54,402 bases of DNA, from positions 1 to 54,402 of the forward strand of contig DXGZ01000049.1 in the NCBI GenBank assembly GCA_019113645.1, in the 5' to 3' direction. Each line of letters starts with the position of its first letter. Within the stretch, counting starts at the first letter, position 1. Of this stretch, positions 24,231 through 32,692 are shown in pieces. The notes under the pieces were generated by a model. The model was not told where the DNA came from. It did no database searches and was given only the letters and a program-made list of their open reading frames with translations. Both the position numbers and the translations under genes were made by a program. The stretch comes from Candidatus Mediterraneibacter vanvlietii. GTDB taxonomy: Bacteria > Bacillota > Clostridia > Lachnospirales > Lachnospiraceae.

Positions 24231-25172
24231 ATGGGCGGGGCATATTTGACGATAATAGCCGCTGCGGTACTGCTGACAGCCGGTGTCTGCCTCGGAGCCG
24301 GTGTCATGTACCGGTATCAGAGGAAAATGCGCATGAGGGAATTGAGCAGAATCGGGCAGACGGCAGAGGATATTCTGAACGGCAGAAAGATCCGGCCGGA
24401 GGTTTCCGGAGAGGAGATTTTGATAGCGAAGATCGAGCATCAGATGATCCGGGTGCAGGAGATGCTGGAGGGAAAGGCTGAGGATGCTCAGAGGAGCAGA
24501 GACGAGATCAAGAAACTGATCGCGGAGATCGCGCATCAGATGCGCACGCCTCTGGCGAACGTGGAGAGCTATACAGGGCTTTTGCGGGAAGAGCTGGAGA
24601 AGAAAAATTCTCAGCCTGAAGCAGAGTATCTGGAAGCCCTGGAGGAGAGCGAGAAAAAGCTCAGGTTCCTCGTAGAGAGTTTTGTGAAAATGTCCCGGCT
24701 GGAGCAGCGTGTGATTCAGATTCGGAAGGAGGAAACGAATCTGTTGAAAACCGTTCAGAATGTATTCGGACAGATTCAGAACCGGGCGGAAGAGAAAGGG
24801 ATATGCTTTGAGATTGCGCTTCCGGAAAAGGCTATATACGCGCATGATCCCAACTGGCTGGGGGAAGCCTTGTATAACATTCTCGACAATGCGGTGAAAT
24901 ATAGCAGCTGCGGGGGAAGAATCGAAGTTTCTCTCCGGCAGAACGAGATGCTGCTGAAACTGAGCGTCAGAGATTATGGAATCGGCATAGATCCCGGTGA
25001 GGAAAACCGGATATTCCAGAGATTCTACAGGGGAAAGCGGGTGACGAATCAGGAGGGATTCGGGATCGGTCTGTATCTGACCAGGCAGATCGTGAATCTG
25101 CATGGAGGATTTGTTACGGCGAGACGGATGCAGCCCGGACTCCTGATCGAAATAAATCTTCCGGTGTCATAA
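24231..25172 (+). CDS. Sensor histidine kinase of the Bce-like module
   Basis: A 313-residue kinase with one hydrophobic N-terminal segment (about residues 3-28, YLTIIAAAVLLTAGVCLGAG) and no sizeable outside domain, so it probably senses through its partner transporter or within the membrane. The phosphorylated His lies in IAEIAHQMRTPL, the N-box in NILDNAVKY, and the G-boxes in DYGIGIDPG and GFGIGLYLTRQI. It phosphorylates the preceding regulator. Confidence 0.9.
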   Translation: MGGAYLTIIAAAVLLTAGVCLGAGVMYRYQRKMRMRELSRIGQTAEDILNGRKIRPEVSGEEILIAKIEHQMIRVQEMLEGKAEDAQRSRDEIKKLIAEIAHQMRTPLANVESYTGLLREELEKKNSQPEAEYLEALEESEKKLRFLVESFVKMSRLEQRVIQIRKEETNLLKTVQNVFGQIQNRAEEKGICFEIALPEKAIYAHDPNWLGEALYNILDNAVKYSSCGGRIEVSLRQNEMLLKLSVRDYGIGIDPGEENRIFQRFYRGKRVTNQEGFGIGLYLTRQIVNLHGGFVTARRMQPGLLIEINLPVS

Positions 25173-25241
25173 ATTTGTTAGATTTGCTGTGTATACTGAG
25201 CGAAGAACAGGCAATTACAGAGAACAGGGGAGAGGTTACTT

Positions 25242-25922
25242 ATGGAAATGGTAAACGCAGTAAATCTGACGAAACATTACACCACGGATACGTATGAAGT
25301 CCATGCGCTGGACGGCGTTTCCCTATCAGTGGAGGAAGGGGAATTCCTCGCTGTGGTCGGAACTTCAGGGAGCGGAAAGACAACACTGTTAAATATGCTG
25401 GGAGGACTTGACGTTCCTACATCCGGAGGTGTCTGGATCCGGGGAGTCAGCCTGAAGGATATGACAGGGGAGGAGCGTACGGTCTTCAGAAGGCGCAATA
25501 TCGGGTTCGTATTTCAGCAGTATAATCTCATTCCGGCGCTCAGTGTATATGAGAACATCGTACTTCCGCTCCGTCTGGATGGTCAGCAGATTGACGAGCC
25601 GCTGCTGGATGAGATCATCTCGATCCTGGGACTTAAGGATAAAATGGAACGTCTGCCCGAAACGCTCTCAGGCGGACAGCAGCAGAGAACAGCTATTGCC
25701 AGAGCTCTTCTGAGCAAACCTGCGGTTTTGCTGGCGGATGAGCCTACCGGGAGTCTCGACTCCGCAACAGGTATGGAGGTCGTGGGGCTTCTGAGATCCT
25801 GCGCGGCCAGATTTCACCAGACAGTGATTGTGGTCACGCATCAGGAGGAAGTGGCGCAGGCGGCAGACAGAATCATACGGATGGCGGACGGGAAGATTAC
25901 CTCAGACGGAGGGGAGGAGTAG
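25242..25922 (+). CDS. ABC transporter ATP-binding protein (MacB/BceA type)
   Basis: A 226-residue ATPase. Walker A is GTSGSGKTT, the signature LSGGQQQR, Walker B VLLADEPTGSLD, and the switch His lies in VVTHQ. The type pairs with FtsX-domain permeases in exporters and peptide-detoxification systems. The stop is 3 bases before the permease start. It would drive the permease 3' of it. Confidence 0.94.
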   Translation: MEMVNAVNLTKHYTTDTYEVHALDGVSLSVEEGEFLAVVGTSGSGKTTLLNMLGGLDVPTSGGVWIRGVSLKDMTGEERTVFRRRNIGFVFQQYNLIPALSVYENIVLPLRLDGQQIDEPLLDEIISILGLKDKMERLPETLSGGQQQRTAIARALLSKPAVLLADEPTGSLDSATGMEVVGLLRSCAARFHQTVIVVTHQEEVAQAADRIIRMADGKITSDGGEE

Positions 25923-25925
25923 ATC

Positions 25926-28736
25926 ATGGCAGAAAGAGGATTTACTCCCAATAACAACCGTTCCGTAATCCGGCAGCTTTCTTCCGCATTTGGCAGGTGC
26001 AATAAGGGGAGAAACCGCATCCTTCTGGGAACTGTGATTTTAAGCATTGTCACGCTGACGATGGTATTCGGTATTTCTTGCGGAAAAGTCCGTGCGGAAT
26101 ATGTAAAGTCGGTAAGAGAGGCGGGGACAGCGGCGTCAGCCCGCATTGAGAATGCGGATATGTCGCAATATGCTGCGGTACGGACACTGGGATATGTAGA
26201 GGAAGCGGGAAGAAGTGTGACCGTGGGAAGCGCGGAAGCGGCAGGAGAAGCTGCCTGTGTAATTCAGTGGGTGGATGACAGCGCATGGGAGCATCTGATC
26301 CGCCCTGCGTACACAGATGTTCACGGTTCCTATCCGGAAGAGGAGCAGGAGATCATGCTCTCTGAACGGGCTCTGGAGGCTCTCGGCATCGGGGAACCGG
26401 AAGAAGGAATGGAGATAGATCTGAATGTCTCCATTGGTCTGTTTCACACAGCTGAGGAGAAGTTTACACTCAGCGGATGGTTTATGGATTATACGGAGAA
26501 GACAGGAGAGTCGGCTGCGGGATATGTTTCCCGGAAGAAGATGGAAGCCTGGGGATTTGATATAGATGCGGAGTCAGATATCCTGCTTCGTCAGTCAGAT
26601 CATCTTGACTGGAGGGAGACGGAAGAGAAACTCTATGACGATGTACAGATGAATGATTCCGGGCAGAGGATCAGGGTGTCAAATACATCCGCATACGAGG
26701 CGGTCAGAGGGATAACAGGCGGGTATGAGACGGCTGTGCTCGGGGCGCTTGTGATATTGAGCGGCATGTATTTTCTGATTCATAATGTGATGCAGATATC
26801 CATGGCAGGAGATGTCCGTCAGCTGGGACTCTTAAATACGGTGGGCACCACGGAGAAGCAGATGAGAAAGATCTATTACGGTCAGATCTTTAAGATTCTG
26901 GTACCGGGGGTCCTGATCGGGAGCGGGCTCTCGGCAGTCCTTCTTCTGGCGGTGATCCCTGGTATTCTGGGAGCTCAATATCTGAACGGGTACGGAGGGG
27001 CGAATGAGCTTCAGATCTTCCGGCCAGGGATACTTGTCGGCTCCGTAATCTTCACGGTTATCCTTGTTCTTGCGGCGTCAGCGGGGGTGATCCGCCGTAC
27101 GGTCAGCATATCCTGTGTGGAGAGTGTAAATTACACGGGGCTTACGAAGAAGCAGGGCAGCAGGAAATCCAGAAGAAAAGTCAGAAAAGAGCAGAACAGC
27201 CCGGCGGAGAAATCCGGCGGAAAGAAAAGAGGAGGGCCGGGAAGCCGGAAGAGCAGCGGCGCGGGAAAGAAAAGAAGCGCCGGAATGGAGATTCTGTACA
27301 TGGCCTGGCGAAACCTGACGAGACAGAAGGGAAAATTTATCCTGACAGTATTCTCCCTGTTCCTCGGTGTGGAGGCGTTCCTCGGAGCGCTGGTGATCAC
27401 TTCGGAGATGGATTATACGAAGGTGATCGAGAAACGCCCCGATTTTCTGATTGCCGGAGAGTTCAGTGAATGGGGAAAGGAAGAGGGATACGGAAGCGAA
27501 TATAAGTCGCGGGATGCAGCAGTGGATCCCATGTTCACAGAAGGCGGAAGCCTGGAGCTTCTCTATGACAATGAGTATGATGAGTTCTCCCCGATCTCTT
27601 CCGAAGTCCGGGATTCACTGCTGAGTCTTGACGGGGTGAAACAGGAGGATTCCCATGTGATGGAAGGGGCGTATGTTTATTCTGTCATGTCAGGAAAGGG
27701 AGTGAGGCCGCTGGAGAGTGACGGGGAATATGACTGGCTGGAAAATGAGTACGGCGGCACTGCGGATCATTCCGGTGAGTCTGATGATTCGGATCATTCC
27801 GATGACGCTGATGATTCGAATATTTCTGACACGTGGATGGTGGAGGGCGTTGAGCCGGATGTGGTTCAGATCTTAAGTGATGAGGAGATCAATGTTCTGA
27901 GAAAATATGCGGAAGAGAATCATCTTTCCGTGGATATGGAAACTCTGGCGAACGGAAGAGGCGTGATGCTCCTTCATGATCATGCCCTGTCGAAGGAGCA
28001 GGAAAAGATGGCGGAAGAAAGCGTGGGAGAGCCGGTATATTTTAAAGCCATGATGTCGAGAACAGAGCGGATTGAGTGGAATAAGATGACGCCAGAAGAG
28101 CGGGATGTGTGGGAAAACAGTGCGGAGCATGAGGAAAAGTGTTCGGAAAATTTTACTTTATGTGGATATCTTGATAACCGGGCGGAAGGTTTCCCTGATA
28201 TTCGTCAGACATGGCACGGATCGGAAGGGGAGTGGTATTTTCTCATCAGCGAAGCCGGTTTTGAGAAACTGCCTGCAGAGCGGAAAACATTGTATATGGA
28301 ACTGAGTGTGGAAGAGGATAAAGAACCGGAAGTTAAAAACGCAGTTGCCCGGATCGTGTCAGAGGAGAACCAGAGACGGGCGCAGATCACAGAGACCGGG
28401 ATCGAGGAAGGTACCGGGGAGGCAGGCATCTTCTGTATCAGCAGGTCAGACCTGCTGGCGGAGGCGTCTGACTATATCCGGGGAAACCGTGTGATTTTCG
28501 GGAGCATCAGCGCGGTGCTTCTGTCTGCCGGTCTGACAAATTATTTTAACGTAATGGTGACCGGAGTCCTGTCGCGGAGGCGGGAGTTCGCGGTGATGGA
28601 AAGTATCGGAATGACCAGAAGACAGAAGCGGCTTTTGATCGCGGCGGAAGGGGCTGGCTACTGGCTGGCAGCGGGAGTGCTTGTACTGACTGTTGGAAAC
28701 GTGATCCTGTGGCTTGTCCGCCTGTATGTGGGGTGA
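25926..28736 (+). CDS. FtsX-type ABC permease, apparently short at the C-terminus
   Basis: A 936-residue membrane protein: first membrane span near 35-55, a large outer domain, three spans near 270-400, a basic linker rich in Lys, Arg, Ser and Gly (about 405-455), a span near 465-490, a second outer domain with an acidic Asp/Ser tract (about 620-640) and a last FtsX domain. That last domain has the span starting VIFGSISAVLLSAGLTNYF, the motif RRREFAVMESIGMTRRQ and a second span (AAGVLVLTVGNVILWLVRLY), but stops there. Relatives usually have a further membrane span and a cytoplasmic tail, so about 60-90 residues may be missing. The neighbour on the other strand ends 4 bases later. Confidence 0.85.
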   Translation: MAERGFTPNNNRSVIRQLSSAFGRCNKGRNRILLGTVILSIVTLTMVFGISCGKVRAEYVKSVREAGTAASARIENADMSQYAAVRTLGYVEEAGRSVTVGSAEAAGEAACVIQWVDDSAWEHLIRPAYTDVHGSYPEEEQEIMLSERALEALGIGEPEEGMEIDLNVSIGLFHTAEEKFTLSGWFMDYTEKTGESAAGYVSRKKMEAWGFDIDAESDILLRQSDHLDWRETEEKLYDDVQMNDSGQRIRVSNTSAYEAVRGITGGYETAVLGALVILSGMYFLIHNVMQISMAGDVRQLGLLNTVGTTEKQMRKIYYGQIFKILVPGVLIGSGLSAVLLLAVIPGILGAQYLNGYGGANELQIFRPGILVGSVIFTVILVLAASAGVIRRTVSISCVESVNYTGLTKKQGSRKSRRKVRKEQNSPAEKSGGKKRGGPGSRKSSGAGKKRSAGMEILYMAWRNLTRQKGKFILTVFSLFLGVEAFLGALVITSEMDYTKVIEKRPDFLIAGEFSEWGKEEGYGSEYKSRDAAVDPMFTEGGSLELLYDNEYDEFSPISSEVRDSLLSLDGVKQEDSHVMEGAYVYSVMSGKGVRPLESDGEYDWLENEYGGTADHSGESDDSDHSDDADDSNISDTWMVEGVEPDVVQILSDEEINVLRKYAEENHLSVDMETLANGRGVMLLHDHALSKEQEKMAEESVGEPVYFKAMMSRTERIEWNKMTPEERDVWENSAEHEEKCSENFTLCGYLDNRAEGFPDIRQTWHGSEGEWYFLISEAGFEKLPAERKTLYMELSVEEDKEPEVKNAVARIVSEENQRRAQITETGIEEGTGEAGIFCISRSDLLAEASDYIRGNRVIFGSISAVLLSAGLTNYFNVMVTGVLSRRREFAVMESIGMTRRQKRLLIAAEGAGYWLAAGVLVLTVGNVILWLVRLYVG

Positions 28737-28740
28737 GAAA

Positions 28741-29238
28741 TCAGCGGAACAGTTTTCCGCACAGCCAGTTGGTGAACGGCGCCGCGGCAAACATATTCCA
28801 GAAGAACGCCATAGGGAAATTCTTCAGAACTGTCCCAACCCATATGGCAGGCAGCTGGCTTACCGGCATGCCTGCCATTATGATGTTAAAAAGGATTGTT
28901 GCGACCAGGCTCATGGCCGGGCACATGACGGCAACAGTTCCCGCCTGACGCAGAATACGGCACAGGTAGGGATTATCCTTTTCAGGATTGCAGTGCTTTG
29001 CGGCAAAATGAGCGCCGAAACGATTTCCCCAGAGATTGGAGAAAAGAATGACAAGCAGCCCCATGTAGACCATTTCCAGCAGCGCATGAATAAATACATC
29101 GTTTGTCATGCTGCTGAAACTTCCCTCTGCCAGATGAAATCCCTGGTTAATGGCAGTATTGTAGACCTCCATGCCAAACGCCATGGCATAAGACATAATG
29201 ACTCCGAAAATAACTCCCTGTGTTTTGGTTTTAGGCAT
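28741..29238 (-). CDS. DUF2798-like membrane protein
   Basis: A 165-residue protein with four predicted membrane spans, paired as in DUF2798 (QGVIFGVIMSYAMAFGMEVY; ALLEMVYMGLLVILFSNLWG; VAVMCPAMSLVATILFNIIM; NFPMAFFWNMFAAAPFTNWL). No function is known for the family. Start 29238 (MPKTKTQG) is chosen because GGAGGTAATACC precedes it; the extension to 29328 has no ribosome site. A large palindrome lies between promoter and gene, so it is probably under a specific repressor. Confidence 0.75.
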   Translation of the reverse strand: MPKTKTQGVIFGVIMSYAMAFGMEVYNTAINQGFHLAEGSFSSMTNDVFIHALLEMVYMGLLVILFSNLWGNRFGAHFAAKHCNPEKDNPYLCRILRQAGTVAVMCPAMSLVATILFNIIMAGMPVSQLPAIWVGTVLKNFPMAFFWNMFAAAPFTNWLCGKLFR

Positions 29239-29281
29239 TGGTATTACCTCCTTCAGATAAATCAGATATAGAAAATAAAAA

Positions 29282-29365
29282 GACGTGCAGCATTCAACTG
29301 GATTTACGCAGTAAATGCTACACGTCACAAAATATTATGATATAGAAATCACGCTGGATTTGCAA
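29282..29365 (-). promoter_or_regulatory. Promoter and large palindromic operator of the DUF2798 gene
   Basis: On the minus strand TTGCAA (29360-29365), 17 bases, TATCAT (29337-29342). Downstream, GACGTGCAGCATT (29282-29294) mirrors AATGCTACACGTC (29314-29326) with one mismatch, and inside it ATTTACGCAGTAAAT forms a second symmetric element. The site covers the likely first transcribed bases, as expected for a repressor. Confidence 0.6.
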
Positions 29366-29795
29366 AGGTAATATTGCACAAAATTTCATCTTTCTCCGGT
29401 AATAGGAAAAGGAGTTGTCAAGTGTGAAAACTGCCTGATATTTAGAGAAGATATTCAGCAGTTTTGGCTGATTGCATATTTCCCGAAGTCAGGATATACT
29501 GAGTACACAGAAAAATCAGGGCAGATCCCGTCTGGGAAGTCAGTTTGCCCTGACAGGAAAACCGGTTTCCTGATCAGAAATTCAAGGCCATTCGGCCGGG
29601 AAATTCAGATACTCATTGAAAATACAAAAAGAACATTTGAGAATATGCACAGTGGGGGGACGGCGGAATAAGGCAGCTTTAACGTGCTTTAACCAGATTC
29701 GTTGTTTGAAACTGTCTTGTTTTTCCAGTGGTATATTGCTAAAATTACAATGAAAGCTGTTGCCCGGGTATTCTCAGATAAGAAAGGAGAAGCAC
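29366..29795. other. Intergenic stretch with hairpins
   Basis: No gene. Hairpin 1: AAAACTGCCTGATAT (29427-29441) with ATATTCAGCAGTTTT (29451-29465), one bulge. Hairpin 2: CAGGAAA (29554-29560) with TTTCCTG (29566-29572). Hairpin 3 is a short GGCC stem near 29588. None has a good T-run. Confidence 0.45.
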
Positions 29796-30890
29796 TTGGC
29801 AGACAGAATAAACAAAACGGAAAAAAATGAGAACCAGACGATTAAAAACCAAAGAATCGAAGAAAAGAAGAGAGAGAAAGATAACAAAATCCGAAACACA
29901 AAATCCAAAGACAGTGGGGCAAAATTGATCTTTGATAATCATATCCTTTGCGCACAATTTCTGAGAGGATATACAGATGTAGAACTTCTGAAAGAGGTAC
30001 AAGCAGAAGATATAGAGGACATATCGGAGCGTTTTCTGTGGATGTGGCAGGAGGGAAGAGACTCGGATTCTGTAAAGAAGATCCATTTGAATGGGAGTAC
30101 AGGAGAGGAGACACTCTACCTTATTGCGCTGATTGAGCATCAGTCTTCCGTAGATCAGGATATGGCATTTAGAATTCTGCGATATATTGTGCAAATTTTG
30201 ACAGATTATGCGGATGAGCAGGAGGAAAGGCAGAAAGGCATCACAAAGAGAAAGGACTTTCGGTATCCTCCGGTCCTTCCTGTAGTATTTTATGATGGCA
30301 AGGGAAACTGGACTGCAGAAACGAATTTTAGAGATAGAGTATATCTGAAAGAGGTTCTTGACAGATTTATTCCAAGTTTTCATTATTTAGTTGTACCTCT
30401 GTCAAAGTATACTAATCAGGAATTAGTTGACAAAGGTGATGAGCTATCTCTGATTATGCTGATTGATAAACTGAGGAGTACAGCTGATTTTTATAACTTG
30501 GGTGAGATACCGGATGAGTATTTTGAGAATATCAGCAGAAATTCTCCGGAATCTGTTCTTAAGCTGATTGGGAAGATCATTTCTGTTCTGCTTCTTCGGA
30601 TGAATGTTCCAAAAGAAGAGGTTGCAAGTTTTACAGATCAGATAGAACGGAGGAATTTTACGATGCTGTTTGAGAATTTTGAAGCGTATGACGTTCAGGA
30701 GACAAGACGGGTGAGCAAAGCAGAAGGAAAAGCAGAGGATGTTCTGGAATTGTTAGAAGAGAATGGAACAGTACCGGAAGAGCTGAAGGAACGGATCATG
30801 ATGGAGACCGATCTCAGTATGCTGAAAAAATGGTTAAAAGCAGCTGCAAGAGCAGAATCTGTGGAGCAGTTTATAAAAGATATGGATTAA
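29796..30890 (+). CDS. Rpn-family (PD-(D/E)XK) recombination-promoting nuclease/putative transposase
   Basis: A 364-residue protein with a lysine-rich start, then a PD-(D/E)XK-like core: LIFDNHILCAQFLRGYTD and TLYLIALIEHQSSVDQDMAF (the E-x-Q element), followed by the conserved FRYPPVLPVVFYDG and FHYLVVPLSKY. Rpn proteins are DNA endonucleases associated with recombination. The likely start is TTG 29796, since GAAAGGAGAAGCAC sits right ahead of it; the upstream in-frame start has no ribosome site. A C-terminal Glu/Lys-rich tail follows. Confidence 0.82.
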   Translation: MADRINKTEKNENQTIKNQRIEEKKREKDNKIRNTKSKDSGAKLIFDNHILCAQFLRGYTDVELLKEVQAEDIEDISERFLWMWQEGRDSDSVKKIHLNGSTGEETLYLIALIEHQSSVDQDMAFRILRYIVQILTDYADEQEERQKGITKRKDFRYPPVLPVVFYDGKGNWTAETNFRDRVYLKEVLDRFIPSFHYLVVPLSKYTNQELVDKGDELSLIMLIDKLRSTADFYNLGEIPDEYFENISRNSPESVLKLIGKIISVLLLRMNVPKEEVASFTDQIERRNFTMLFENFEAYDVQETRRVSKAEGKAEDVLELLEENGTVPEELKERIMMETDLSMLKKWLKAAARAESVEQFIKDMD

Positions 30891-30907
30891 CTGAACGGAG
30901 GAGTTCA

Positions 30908-31291
30908 ATGAAACTGAAAAATATCCTGATCGTGGTAAACGATCTTGAAAGGTCGAAGAAATTTTACAGGGATCTCTTCGGTCTGGAGGTTATCTCGGAC
31001 CAGGAGGGAAACGTGATTCTTACGGAAGGACTTGTCCTTCAGGATGCTCAGATCTGGAAGGAGGAGATTTCCGGGGAAGTGATTTCCGGACATAATGCTT
31101 CTGAACTTTATTTTGAAGAGCGGGACATGGACGGACTGATTCGGAAACTGAAAGAGGTGGAAGAATCCATGAAAGAAAGCGGAGAAAAGATACAGTACCT
31201 GACCCCGCTGACAGAGCTTCCGTGGGGACAGAAGATGCTCCGGTTTTATGATCCGGACGGTAACCTGATCGAGGTGAGAACACCGGCATAA
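30908..31291 (+). CDS. VOC (glyoxalase/bleomycin-resistance) superfamily protein
   Basis: A 127-residue protein with two babbab halves: NILIVVNDLERSKKFYRDLF at the start and FYDPDGNLIEVRTP at the end, typical of VOC metalloproteins. Possible metal ligands (the Glu in ELYFEERD and in NLIEVR) are visible; the start has V instead of His, so the metal site may be reduced. The substrate is unknown. ATG 30908 follows GGAGGAGTTCA, 17 bases after the Rpn stop. Confidence 0.85.
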   Translation: MKLKNILIVVNDLERSKKFYRDLFGLEVISDQEGNVILTEGLVLQDAQIWKEEISGEVISGHNASELYFEERDMDGLIRKLKEVEESMKESGEKIQYLTPLTELPWGQKMLRFYDPDGNLIEVRTPA

Positions 31292-31387
31292 CCAATCATC
31301 CCCATTGTTCTGTTAATGAAAACATTATATAATCAAACTGATTCTTTCTTGAATGTTAAATACAGCTGAAGCAGAGAGGGACGTTTG

Positions 31388-32587
31388 ATGAAGATTAATG
31401 AAAAGATACAGGAAGATGAGAAAAAACAGTCAGATGTACTGAAAAAATACGGTAGAAAAGACAGGCACTTCAGACAGAGGATCATATGTGTGGTGATTCT
31501 TCTGGTTTTGAGTGCCTTTTTTATGATATTATCCGCTCTGATTCCGGATTTTGCGGAGTGGTATTCTGAACATGTTTATCCGGTATGGGTATCAACGCTG
31601 GGACGTTTTTCCGGTTTGTTTCCATTTTCTTTGTCGGAGATTCTCATTTATTTTCTTCTTCTTGCCTTTGTCGTGTCATTGATCCGATTGATTGTGAGCG
31701 TGATCAGGATCTGCAGAAAGAGGGGAAGATCCGGAGAAAGAACAGGAGAAGAACGGGAAAGTGAAACTCCATCCCCGGCGGCACTGGCGGCCTCCTGGCT
31801 GTCCCGGGTACTTCTCGTGGTCGGCATTCTGGCGTTTCTCTATACTGTCTTCTGTGGAATAAACTATCATCGCCGTTCCTTTTCCGAGGAGGAGGGAATT
31901 GTTACATATCAGTACAGTGTGGAAGAGCTGAAAAAAATATGCATATGGCTGACTGAAGAGGTGAATTCCCGGGCCGGGAATGTGTTACGAGATGAAAACG
32001 GAATTATGAAATTGGAAGCACCGGAGGCAGACGGAGCTGTTGAGGCCATGGAAACTCTGGCGAAAGAGTTTTCTGCTCTGCAGGGTTATTATCCTCGTCC
32101 GAAATCGCTTTTAATATCAGAAGTGCTTTCTTATCAGAATCTTTCCGGCATTTATCTGCCTTTTACAGTGGAGGCGAACTACAACGGTGATATGACTGCT
32201 TACAATATTCCATTTACCGCATGTCATGAGCTTTCCCACCTTCGCGGGTTCATGCAGGAAGAAGAGGCGAATTTTATTGCTTTTCTTGCCTGTCTGAGTT
32301 CGGACCGGTCGGATTTTCAGTACAGTGGTTATCTGTCAGGATGGGTTTACTGTATGAATGCTCTGTACAGGGCGGATTATAATGCGTGGCAGGAAGTACG
32401 GGTTACCCTGACGGAAGAAGCAGAACCGGATCTGGAGGCGAACAATGCGTTCTGGGACAGTTATCGCGGAACGATATCAGAGACTGCGGAAAGGATTAAC
32501 GATACATATCTCAAGGCAAACGGTCAGGCGGAAGGAGTGCAGAGTTATAACCGTATGGTGGATCTGATTGTGGCATATTTTTCCTGA
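31388..32587 (+). CDS. DUF3810 membrane protein with HExxH metalloprotease-like motif
   Basis: A 399-residue protein. Three membrane spans (about 32-55, 75-105, 135-155) precede an outer domain with CHELSHLRGFMQEEEANFIA near residue 280: an H-E-x-x-H zinc motif with a downstream Glu-Glu-Ala-Asn, as in zinc peptidases. The phrase GINYHRRSFSEEEGIV marks the family. Start ATG 31388, one codon after an in-frame TTG. Peptidase activity is not shown. A diverged paralogue stands at 45884. Confidence 0.8.
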   Translation: MKINEKIQEDEKKQSDVLKKYGRKDRHFRQRIICVVILLVLSAFFMILSALIPDFAEWYSEHVYPVWVSTLGRFSGLFPFSLSEILIYFLLLAFVVSLIRLIVSVIRICRKRGRSGERTGEERESETPSPAALAASWLSRVLLVVGILAFLYTVFCGINYHRRSFSEEEGIVTYQYSVEELKKICIWLTEEVNSRAGNVLRDENGIMKLEAPEADGAVEAMETLAKEFSALQGYYPRPKSLLISEVLSYQNLSGIYLPFTVEANYNGDMTAYNIPFTACHELSHLRGFMQEEEANFIAFLACLSSDRSDFQYSGYLSGWVYCMNALYRADYNAWQEVRVTLTEEAEPDLEANNAFWDSYRGTISETAERINDTYLKANGQAEGVQSYNRMVDLIVAYFS

Positions 32588-32692
32588 AAAAATTCGAAAA
32601 AACCGTGAAAATGTGAAAATTGTGAGAAGATTTTGTGAAAAAGCCGCTGATTGGATGGCAGATTATTGACTCCTGATCTTTTCAGGAGGTAG

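Noticed and set aside
24048-25103. Long minus-strand frame of 351 codons
   Set aside because: It is antisense to the histidine kinase, which has all kinase boxes.
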